Notes under the pieces: model-generated
Seen by the model: only the letters and a program-made list of their open reading frames with translations
What the model was told of the DNA's origin: nothing
Databases searched by the model: none
Made by a program: the position numbers and the translations under genes
Shown here: in pieces, positions 7,799-12,837 of the stretch
How positions within the stretch are numbered: the first letter of the stretch is position 1
How the letters are laid out: each line of letters opens with the position of its first letter
Assembly (NCBI GenBank): GCA_023128965.1
Contig: JAGMCY010000069.1
Span: forward strand, 1 to 13,725
Direction of reading: 5' to 3'
Source: Candidatus Aenigmatarchaeota archaeon
GTDB lineage: Archaea; Aenigmatarchaeota; Aenigmatarchaeia; QMZP01; QMZT01
DNA length: 13,725 nt

Positions 7799-7814
7799 AA
7801 ACACCAACTTCTCT

Positions 7815-7827
7815 ACTATATTATTTG
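7815..7827 (-). promoter_or_regulatory. TATA-like promoter for the TIM-barrel/cmk operon
   Basis: The minus strand reads AAATAATATAGTA, centred about 23 bases before the ATG at 7798. It separates this operon from the zincin gene upstream on the same strand and again implies little or no 5' leader. Confidence 0.45.
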
Positions 7828-7846
7828 TCCGAACACCTAGAAATAG

Positions 7847-7876
7847 ATAACGCTGTTATGCGAAATGTTTAAACAT
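7847..7876. repeat. Two adjacent palindromes between the zincin and TIM-barrel genes
   Basis: ATAAC-GCT-GTTAT (7847-7859) is a 5-base inverted repeat with a 3-base loop. ATGTTTAAACAT (7865-7876) is a perfect 12-base palindrome just after the zincin stop codon. They could be an RNA 3' end structure for the zincin transcript or a dimeric repressor site upstream of the next promoter. Nothing in the sequence decides this. Confidence 0.5.
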
Positions 7877-7878
7877 GG

Positions 7879-8766
7879 TTAGTTCATGCTTGCATATTTC
7901 TGGGAAACCCTCTTTCCGGAGTTATTGTGACCCCCTTTAAGAACACCGGGGACATCTTGCCCCATGGATTTAAGGACATAATTCATTCTTCTGCCGAAAA
8001 TGTCATAAGTGCTTTCTTCCATTGTTGTCTTTTTACCAGTGATGTTATCGGTCGCATTTACATTGAAACCTTCCACTATTTCCACGGCCTTTTCCTCATC
8101 GCCTCTGTCCAAGGCGGCGGACATCAATTGATAATTAAGGCTTTCCCCTCTGCTGTTCTTTATGTCCTGCGCGGCCTTGTGTCCGTATTCGTGAACAAGT
8201 ATCTCCTCTGCCTTCTCGGGGTTCTGTAAAGAATCTATCATTGTCCTGTAAAATCTCATTAGCTTTTGAAGTGGTTTTCTGAGCTTATGATACTTTCCCA
8301 TCAATTCATTGGCCGTTCTTATCCCTTGCTTATAGGTATCTATCAATTTTTCATTTTCCTTATTTTGTGAGACCATGGCCTCGTAAAATGTAATGCTATC
8401 AGTTTCTGTGTTGTATGAAGCTCCAACATTCCCCGTGGGTAAAATATAATTTTTATGATCATCGGTTAACAATACTTTACATACATGTGGCATTTTTTTT
8501 ATTTCCAGGTAAGAAGGTAATCCCACAGGATCCAGGCCTTTACTCGTTAAGTACTTATTGACTTTTTTGCGAGCATTCTCAGAAATCCTAATTATTCTGG
8601 AGTGTACAGGATCTCTGTAATCTCCCCCGATTAATTTCGGATCCGCTTTGAATTTTTTGAACAGCGATGGATTCATAGAAAAGGTTCTGGAAAACGCAAC
8701 CGAGCCTACTGAATCTGAAAATAACTCTCTTTCTAATTTTGCTATATATCTCTGTTCAAATTTCAT
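7879..8766 (-). CDS. Putative cytosolic zinc metallopeptidase (HEYGH zincin), orphan
   Basis: This 295-residue protein has no signal peptide or membrane helix. The zincin motif HExxH is present as HEYGH at 192-196 (ILVHEYGHKAAQDI). A likely third zinc ligand is Glu232 in VEGF, or Glu229. The strand TDSITFYEA (122-130) before the helix fits the active-site edge strand of zincins. The N-terminal half (1-110) and the C-terminal tail are not recognised. Its substrate is unknown; the lack of an export signal points to an intracellular role. The gene is more AT-rich than its neighbours: 60-base lines I counted by eye ran about 30-43% GC, against about 42-60% in flanking genes. That is compatible with horizontal arrival. 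It is transcribed alone, from a TATA box at 8791-8802. A non-peptidase zincin fold is possible. Confidence 0.8.
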   Translation of the reverse strand: MKFEQRYIAKLERELFSDSVGSVAFSRTFSMNPSLFKKFKADPKLIGGDYRDPVHSRIIRISENARKKVNKYLTSKGLDPVGLPSYLEIKKMPHVCKVLLTDDHKNYILPTGNVGASYNTETDSITFYEAMVSQNKENEKLIDTYKQGIRTANELMGKYHKLRKPLQKLMRFYRTMIDSLQNPEKAEEILVHEYGHKAAQDIKNSRGESLNYQLMSAALDRGDEEKAVEIVEGFNVNATDNITGKKTTMEESTYDIFGRRMNYVLKSMGQDVPGVLKGGHNNSGKRVSQKYASMN

Positions 8767-8790
8767 CTCAACCAGCCATGGCTTTTCCGA

Positions 8791-8802
8791 TATTATTTAT
8801 AG
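8791..8802 (-). promoter_or_regulatory. TATA-like promoter for the zincin gene
   Basis: The minus strand reads CTATAAATAATA, centred about 30 bases before the ATG at 8766, so the leader would be only a few bases. A second TATA-like palindrome, ATTTATAAAT, lies further out at 8812-8821 and could fire in either direction. Confidence 0.5.
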
Positions 8803-8823
8803 TCTTTGAGGATTTATAAATGT

Positions 8824-8858
8824 TTAGTCACTACTGAGTGGCTAATTTGTTAATTTGT
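8824..8858. repeat. Imperfect inverted repeat and 8-base tandem repeat in the zincin/CBS divergent spacer
   Basis: TTAGTCACT-ACTG-AGTGGCTAA (8824-8845) is a 9-base inverted repeat with one G/T mismatch and a 4-base loop. It runs into two exact copies of TAATTTGT (8843-8850 and 8851-8858). They sit in the 168-base region 8767-8934, the longest gene-free stretch here, between two divergent promoters. A regulator-binding site is plausible. I see no ORF or RNA gene in the rest of the spacer. Confidence 0.5.
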
Positions 8859-8901
8859 CACGTGCCCCTGATCCGTGCCTTGAATTATTGTGCTGAAGGT
8901 T

Positions 8902-8912
8902 TTTAATTTATA
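8902..8912 (+). promoter_or_regulatory. TATA-like promoter for the CBS-domain gene
   Basis: TTTAATTTATA(T) is centred about 27 bases before the ATG at 8935, with no Shine-Dalgarno-like sequence between, consistent with a leaderless message. Confidence 0.55.
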
Positions 8913-8934
8913 TCCATCTGACCAATAAAATACT

Positions 8935-9366
8935 ATGATCGTCAAGGAGATAATGGACGAGAACGTCATAACGATGGATCCGGATGTGACCGTTCAGGAA
9001 GCCGCCAAAAAAATGGTCGGGGAGGGGACGAAGTTTCTCATAGTCACAAAAGAGGAAAAGCTGGTCGGGATAGTGACGGAATGGGATTTTGTGAAGAAGG
9101 TCGCTGGGGAGGAGGAGTTCAAGGAAAATGCGAAACTGAGAACGATAATGACAAAAAAGGTCATAGTCGTTCCTCCGGATACAGAGATAAGGGATGCAGC
9201 GGAGATAATGTCGAGCAACAACATAAAGAAACTGCCCATTGTCGAAAATAACGTCCTGACAGGGGTTGTCACAGCGATGGACATACTGGCGGCGGAGCCA
9301 AAGCTGATAGAACAGATAAGCGAGCTTATTCTCACGACCGGTAAGCAGAAACCCGTGGCTGGATAA
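8935..9366 (+). CDS. Stand-alone CBS-domain-pair protein
   Basis: These 143 residues are almost entirely two CBS domains (about 1-55 and 68-122). Each shows the pattern of a VxxIMxxxVIxxxPDxxVxxAA start and a GIVTxxD or GVVTxxD end (LVGIVTEWDF about 43-52; LTGVVTAMDI about 108-117). Paired CBS domains form a Bateman module that usually binds adenine nucleotides or S-adenosylmethionine and senses cell energy or methyl status. No catalytic or DNA-binding domain is attached, so it would act by binding a partner, which is not identifiable from the window. It is transcribed toward the polyprenol-kinase gene and ends 25 bases from it. The start is secure, with a promoter at the expected distance. 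Confidence 0.9.
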   Translation: MIVKEIMDENVITMDPDVTVQEAAKKMVGEGTKFLIVTKEEKLVGIVTEWDFVKKVAGEEEFKENAKLRTIMTKKVIVVPPDTEIRDAAEIMSSNNIKKLPIVENNVLTGVVTAMDILAAEPKLIEQISELILTTGKQKPVAG

Positions 9367-9371
9367 AATTC

Positions 9372-9390
9372 TTTGCTGTTGTTTGCTGTT
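9372..9390. repeat. Short tandem repeat in a convergent spacer
   Basis: TTTGCTGTT occurs at 9372-9380 and again at 9382-9390, filling most of the 25-base gap between the CBS gene and the convergent kinase gene. Its T-rich plus strand may help terminate the CBS transcript. Confidence 0.4.
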
Positions 9391-9391
9391 C

Positions 9392-9973
9392 TCAAATCAG
9401 GGATACGAGAAACATAACCAGTCCCGAAATCACAGGAATCGTCAGGTTATCGTTAACCTTGGGAAAGAGTTCTGTCAGTGAAGAAGCTATCGCCCCGATT
9501 AACGAGAGAAACGGGTTGATGAAAAAAATCCCCGCCAGGAGCGACCCTAAAAAGCACGCTACAGAGCCTTCAAGGGTTTTTCTCCCTATCCTGTGTTTGC
9601 CGAATTTTTTCCCTATGAGTGTTGATAGGGAATCGCCAACAGCGAGCATGGCGCATGCGGCGGAAGCGATGGTGAAGGGGAATAGAACGAAGGTGAGTGT
9701 GCAGCCGATGTAAAAGAACATCGCCCCCGTGAAGGGATTTTGGACATCTTTCCTTTCGAATTTGAAAACGAAATCCCTGAATTTGGTTTCAAATCTTTCA
9801 AGGGATTTAAACAGCTTGCTTTCCTGACTTCTCACGTACAGGGAATAGAGGAAAAAGAAAAGCGCGATAAAGGAGAAGTAAATTATCGTCATCTCCCTTC
9901 CGATGAATTGAGCAAAAATAATGAAAACCAGACCTGAAAGATGGACGATTTGCCTTGGAAGCTCGGTTCTCAT
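9392..9973 (-). CDS. Dolichol/polyprenol kinase-like integral membrane protein (SEC59/VTE5 family)
   Basis: This 193-residue multi-span membrane protein matches the CTP-dependent dolichol/phytol kinase family. An N-terminal RQIVHLSG (7-14) precedes the first span, NPFTG is at 79-83, and the nucleotide-site signature AVGDSLSTLIGKKFGK (111-126) is followed by RKTLEGS (131-137). The C-terminal NDNLTIP (174-180) is also typical. The inferred reaction is phosphorylation of a membrane polyprenol to the lipid carrier used in protein N-glycosylation, which fits the sugar genes downstream and the sequon-rich surface proteins. Phosphorylation of another isoprenoid alcohol is possible. The frame is open up to 10117, but starting there would run through the divergent pilin gene. 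The ATG at 9973 has a TATA-like box 25 bases upstream and the usual family N-terminus, so it is chosen. Confidence 0.8.
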   Translation of the reverse strand: MRTELPRQIVHLSGLVFIIFAQFIGREMTIIYFSFIALFFFLYSLYVRSQESKLFKSLERFETKFRDFVFKFERKDVQNPFTGAMFFYIGCTLTFVLFPFTIASAACAMLAVGDSLSTLIGKKFGKHRIGRKTLEGSVACFLGSLLAGIFFINPFLSLIGAIASSLTELFPKVNDNLTIPVISGLVMFLVSLI

Positions 9974-9991
9974 ATATTGTTTTTTTGTTGG

Positions 9992-10003
9992 AACATATTT
10001 AAG
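9992..10003. promoter_or_regulatory. Near-symmetric TATA element between the kinase and pilin genes
   Basis: AACATATTTAAG on the plus strand (CTTAAATATGTT on the minus) is centred 25 bases before the kinase ATG at 9973 and about 37 bases before the pilin ATG at 10035. One near-symmetric element could serve both genes: leaderless for the kinase, and a leader of about 10 bases with an AGTGAT Shine-Dalgarno-like element (10026-10031) for the pilin. A closer AT-rich stretch at 10012-10026 seems too near the pilin start. Confidence 0.4.
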
Positions 10004-10034
10004 TGGGTTTTGATAAATATTTAAAAGTGATAGG

Positions 10035-10442
10035 ATGAAGGGGATAAGTCCGATAATTTCGATAATAATACTATTGCTGATAACGGTGAGCCTGGCAGCC
10101 TCGGCATGGATGTACATCTCTGGTTACTGGAGCGGTCTTACTGCCACGGGCGTAGAGATAACCTCAACCATTTGTAGTGGCGGGACAACGGCTGTGATAT
10201 ACGTGCGTAACATAGGGACTGCAAACATAAACCTGACAAATGGTCTGGACATAGAAAGGGTCGATAATGCTGGGAGAACGCCATTCTACGAATACGACCC
10301 AGTAGTCATTGGTCCGGGAGAAACAGGAAAGATAAAGGATACGAACTGCACGGCATCAGGAGTTCAGCAGAGATGTTCTTATGACGTAGTCCACTTGCCA
10401 TCAGGAAGACTCTACCAGGCTTACACGACATGCTATGGTTAG
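10035..10442 (+). CDS. Archaeal type IV pilin-like protein
   Basis: This 135-residue protein starts MKGISPIISIIILLLITVSL, the classic archaeal type IV pilin N-terminus. A prepilin peptidase would cut after Gly3, leaving Ile-Ser-Pro and a hydrophobic helix (to about residue 24) for filament assembly or membrane anchoring. The head (about 35-135) is beta-rich, with a possible FlaF/DUF1628-like Ig fold. It has four Cys (47, 105, 114, 133), enough for two disulfides, and two N-x-S/T sequons (Asn66, Asn104). It is the only small pilin in the window; no ATPase or membrane platform gene is present, so assembly machinery must lie elsewhere. The archaeosortase gene begins 31 bases downstream with its own promoter. 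No C-terminal sorting tail is present (it ends TTCYG). Confidence 0.9.
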   Translation: MKGISPIISIIILLLITVSLAASAWMYISGYWSGLTATGVEITSTICSGGTTAVIYVRNIGTANINLTNGLDIERVDNAGRTPFYEYDPVVIGPGETGKIKDTNCTASGVQQRCSYDVVHLPSGRLYQAYTTCYG

Positions 10443-10443
10443 G

Positions 10444-10454
10444 TTATTTAATTT
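10444..10454 (+). promoter_or_regulatory. TATA-like promoter for the archaeosortase operon
   Basis: TTATTTAATTT begins two bases after the pilin stop and is centred about 25 bases before the ATG at 10474. The archaeosortase can therefore be transcribed independently of the pilin, although read-through is also possible. Confidence 0.5.
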
Positions 10455-10473
10455 CTAACCCAAAATTATACTG

Positions 10474-11028
10474 ATGGGAATAAAGCTGAGCAGGGAACAG
10501 GAGAAGCTTTTTGAAACACTCTTATTCCTGATCAAACTCCTCATATTCGCTATACCCCTTTATGTCGTGCTGAATTTCCAGGGCATTCTCTTACCTCTGC
10601 AGGAGGTTGTCAGCCAGAACGTTTATTTTGTATTGAAATCCCTCGGCTTTGAGGTTTTGAGGGTTGATTTCCTGTTAAGGGCGGGCGAAATCGCCTTTTT
10701 CATCTCAGAGGACTGCACGGGTTGGAAGAGCATGCTGTTCCTAGCGGCTCTCATGTTCGCCGTTCCGGGAGTTTTGATGAAAAAGCGGCTTCTGGGCCTG
10801 GCAGTGGGGATCCCTATAATATACGTAGGGAATCTCCTGAGGATTCTGATCATGGTTTTCATATGGGAGGCGTACGGATACGAATTCGCGATGCTCATGC
10901 ATGGTTATTTCTGGCAGTTCGGTTTGATATCGCTCGTGTTGATCGTGTGGGTTTCTTGGCTGGTCTGGGCAGGAAAGGTAAAAATAACATTTTTAAAACG
11001 TTTACACAAATTAATAAAACCGAGGTGA
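10474..11028 (+). CDS. Archaeosortase/exosortase-family transpeptidase-like membrane protein
   Basis: This 184-residue protein has about five hydrophobic segments and the three exosortase-family residues in the right order. Cys81 is in SEDCTGWKSM, Arg123 in GNLLRI, and His143 in MHGYFWQFGL. In known archaeosortases this Cys/Arg/His set at the outer membrane face processes a C-terminal signal on surface proteins and is thought to attach them to lipid. The family type (ArtA to ArtF) cannot be assigned here, and the chain is short, lacking extra domains. Its neighbours are a pilin just upstream and sugar-nucleotide genes downstream in the same transcription unit. None of the complete surface proteins in this window ends with a recognisable CTERM-type motif plus membrane helix plus basic tail, so its substrate is unidentified. 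Confidence 0.88.
   Translation: MGIKLSREQEKLFETLLFLIKLLIFAIPLYVVLNFQGILLPLQEVVSQNVYFVLKSLGFEVLRVDFLLRAGEIAFFISEDCTGWKSMLFLAALMFAVPGVLMKKRLLGLAVGIPIIYVGNLLRILIMVFIWEAYGYEFAMLMHGYFWQFGLISLVLIVWVSWLVWAGKVKITFLKRLHKLIKPR
11022..11028 (+). promoter_or_regulatory. Strong Shine-Dalgarno site for the nucleotidylyltransferase gene
   Basis: GAGGTGA, a near-complete match to the archaeal anti-Shine-Dalgarno complement, lies five bases before the ATG at 11034 and includes the TGA stop of the archaeosortase. It fixes the start and indicates translational coupling. The first genes of transcription units here lack such a site. Confidence 0.75.
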
Positions 11029-11033
11029 AGTGA

Positions 11034-11873
11034 ATGGACGATATCGTGGGACTCATACCTGCGGCAGGAGTGGGTAAAAGGCTTTACCCGTTTTCGCGCG
11101 CTGTCCCGAAGGAGATGTATCCCATACTGGGGAAAGCCGTGATAGAGCATAATCTAGAGAACCTGAAGGCCGGTGGTGTGGAAAGGGTGTACATGATAGT
11201 CGGGTTCCAGAAAGGAGCGCTCATGGATTACGTGGGGGATGGCTCGTTCTTGGGGATGAATATCATATACCTTTACCAGATGAAGAGGAGAGGTTTAGGT
11301 CACGGAATCCTCCAGGGTAAAGGATGGATAGACAAGACGTTCGTCACTCTTCTTGGCGACTCTTTCATAGAGCCTAAAGAAGAGATGAGGGAACTGATAG
11401 AGTACCACAAGAAGGAAAGGCCCCTCGCCACCGTAATGGTCTTCGAGGTTGATGATGTATCTGGTTACGGTGTTGCGAAATTCAAGAACTTTGGAAAAGG
11501 AACGGGCGAGATAGAGAAAATGGTTGAGAAACCCTCAAAGGAGCAGGCAAAAAGTCTGAAAACAAACGGGAAGTTCTTCGCCCTGTGCGGGGCGTACGTG
11601 TTCGAACCCGGGATTTTCGATTACCTGAATAAAACGCCCCCGGGCCTGAACAAAGAAATCCAGATTACGGACGCGATGATACTCGCAATGAAAAATGGCG
11701 AGAGAATAAACGGTTTCGTTCTGAAGGGGAAATACCTTGACATCGGAAAGTGGCATACGGTGAAGGAAACGGAAAGATTCCTTAGAGAGGCCGTGGATAT
11801 AGACAAGCATTATGAAGAGCGCGAAAGGATGATGGAAACCGTTCGCAAGCACGAGGAAGAGAATGAGAGATAA
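11034..11873 (+). CDS. Sugar-1-phosphate nucleotidylyltransferase (RmlA/GalU-like)
   Basis: This enzyme joins a sugar-1-phosphate to a nucleoside triphosphate, giving an NDP-sugar (probably UDP- or dTDP-glucose) and pyrophosphate in the cytosol. Its 279 residues carry the NTP-binding signature PAAGVGKR (9-16) with PKEM (25-28), a base-contact segment around Gln82-Gly89 (RGLGH), metal-binding Asp109 in LLGDS, EKP at 165-167, and the second metal Asp236 in YLDIG. The PKEM wording is closer to UTP-glucose-1-phosphate uridylyltransferases, while the compact length is closer to RmlA, so nucleotide choice is open. A highly charged tail (about 255-279) extends past the fold. It sits between the archaeosortase (coupled by the Shine-Dalgarno at 11022) and the UDP-xylose synthase-like gene (11-base overlap). 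Confidence 0.88.
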   Translation: MDDIVGLIPAAGVGKRLYPFSRAVPKEMYPILGKAVIEHNLENLKAGGVERVYMIVGFQKGALMDYVGDGSFLGMNIIYLYQMKRRGLGHGILQGKGWIDKTFVTLLGDSFIEPKEEMRELIEYHKKERPLATVMVFEVDDVSGYGVAKFKNFGKGTGEIEKMVEKPSKEQAKSLKTNGKFFALCGAYVFEPGIFDYLNKTPPGLNKEIQITDAMILAMKNGERINGFVLKGKYLDIGKWHTVKETERFLREAVDIDKHYEERERMMETVRKHEEENER

Positions 11874-12798
11874 GAATATTCTTGTAACCGGCGGAGCCGG
11901 ATTTATCGGTTCGCATCTCTGCGAGGAACTCCTGAAGGAGAACAGGGTTATCTGTGTCGACAACCTCTCAACTGGAGATTGCAGGAATGTCGAGCACCTG
12001 ATGGGCAACAAGAATTTCAAGTTCATCGAGCACGACGTTTCGAAACCTCTGGAACTTAGAGAAAAAATTGATTTGATATTTCACATGGCCTCCCCGGCCT
12101 CTCCGGTAGATTACCAGAAACTCCCGATAGAAACCATGATGGTTAATTCCTTTGGAACCTACAACATGCTCAACCTGGCTAAGAAGAAGAAATCCAGATT
12201 TCTTCTTGCATCCACTTCAGAAGTTTACGGCGACCCGGAAGAGCACCCGCAAAAAGAAAGCTATTGGGGTCACGTGAATCCAACCGGACCCCGAAGCTGT
12301 TATGACGAATCCAAGCGCTTCGCCGAGGCTCTGGTATTGTCATATTCGAAAACCTACGGGATTGATGTGAGAATCGCCAGGATATTCAACACGTACGGCC
12401 CGAGAATGCGGAAGAACGACGGGAGGGCGGTTCCGAATTTCGTGACCCAGGCCTTGAACAACGAACCCGTAACCGTTTACGGAGATGGGAAACAGACTAG
12501 GAGTTTTTGTTACATTTCGGATATGGTAGAGGGTTTGATCAAACTAATGGGGTCTGACGTTAAAGTTCCTGTCAATTTAGGGAATCCCAGTGAAATGAAC
12601 ATATTGGAAGTCGCTGAAAGGGTAAAGAAGATGACGAACTCCGACTCAGAAATCGTCTTCAGGGACCTTCCAAAAGACGACCCTGTAAGAAGAAAGCCGA
12701 ATATAGAAAAGGCGAAAAAGGAAATAGTATGGGAACCTAAAATTATGTTTGAGGAAGGATTAGAGAAAACGATAGAATGGTTTGAAAAAGAGGTTTGA
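11863..12798 (+). CDS. UDP-glucuronate decarboxylase-like SDR (UDP-xylose synthase)
   Basis: This 311-residue extended short-chain dehydrogenase/reductase has the NAD-binding motif GGAGFIG (10-16) and the catalytic Tyr147/Lys151 (SCYDESK), plus Ser119-Glu120 in STSEVYGD. Its closest-looking signatures are those of UDP-xylose synthases: HMASPASPVDYQ (74-85), NPTGPRSCYDE (139-149), RIFNTYGPRM (173-182) and YGDGKQTRSFCYISD (206-220). The predicted reaction is NAD-dependent oxidation and decarboxylation of UDP-glucuronate to UDP-xylose. The UDP-glucose dehydrogenase that would supply the substrate is not in the window. Its start overlaps the end of the nucleotidylyltransferase gene by 11 bases, so the two are co-translated. 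A related NDP-sugar epimerase or dehydratase is less likely given the motif matches. Confidence 0.85.
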   Translation: MRDKNILVTGGAGFIGSHLCEELLKENRVICVDNLSTGDCRNVEHLMGNKNFKFIEHDVSKPLELREKIDLIFHMASPASPVDYQKLPIETMMVNSFGTYNMLNLAKKKKSRFLLASTSEVYGDPEEHPQKESYWGHVNPTGPRSCYDESKRFAEALVLSYSKTYGIDVRIARIFNTYGPRMRKNDGRAVPNFVTQALNNEPVTVYGDGKQTRSFCYISDMVEGLIKLMGSDVKVPVNLGNPSEMNILEVAERVKKMTNSDSEIVFRDLPKDDPVRRKPNIEKAKKEIVWEPKIMFEEGLEKTIEWFEKEV

Positions 12799-12807
12799 TC
12801 TTAAGAT

Positions 12808-12816
12808 TTTAATATT
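12808..12816 (+). promoter_or_regulatory. TATA-like promoter for the flippase gene
   Basis: TTTAATATT, centred about 26 bases before the ATG at 12838, starts ten bases after the stop of the UDP-xylose synthase-like gene. It gives the flippase an independent, probably leaderless transcript. Confidence 0.5.
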
Positions 12817-12837
12817 ACGTCTGATTAATTCTTATCT

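Noticed and set aside
7879..8766. Zincin as an ImmA/IrrE-type defence regulator
   Set aside because: It has HExxH but no helix-turn-helix domain and no recognisable ImmA layout, so the assignment is not supported.
9372..9390. Tandem TTTGCTGTT as a possible regulatory or CRISPR-like repeat
   Set aside because: Only two 9-base copies with a one-base gap in a convergent spacer; too short and too few for an array.
9974..10117. N-terminal extension of the polyprenol-kinase frame
   Set aside because: It would run antisense through the promoter and first 83 bases of the pilin gene. The ATG at 9973 matches the family N-terminus and has a TATA box 25 bases upstream.
10035..10442. Pilin as a direct archaeosortase substrate
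   Set aside because: Its C-terminus (YTTCYG) has no membrane helix or basic tail, so the sequence gives no support beyond adjacency.
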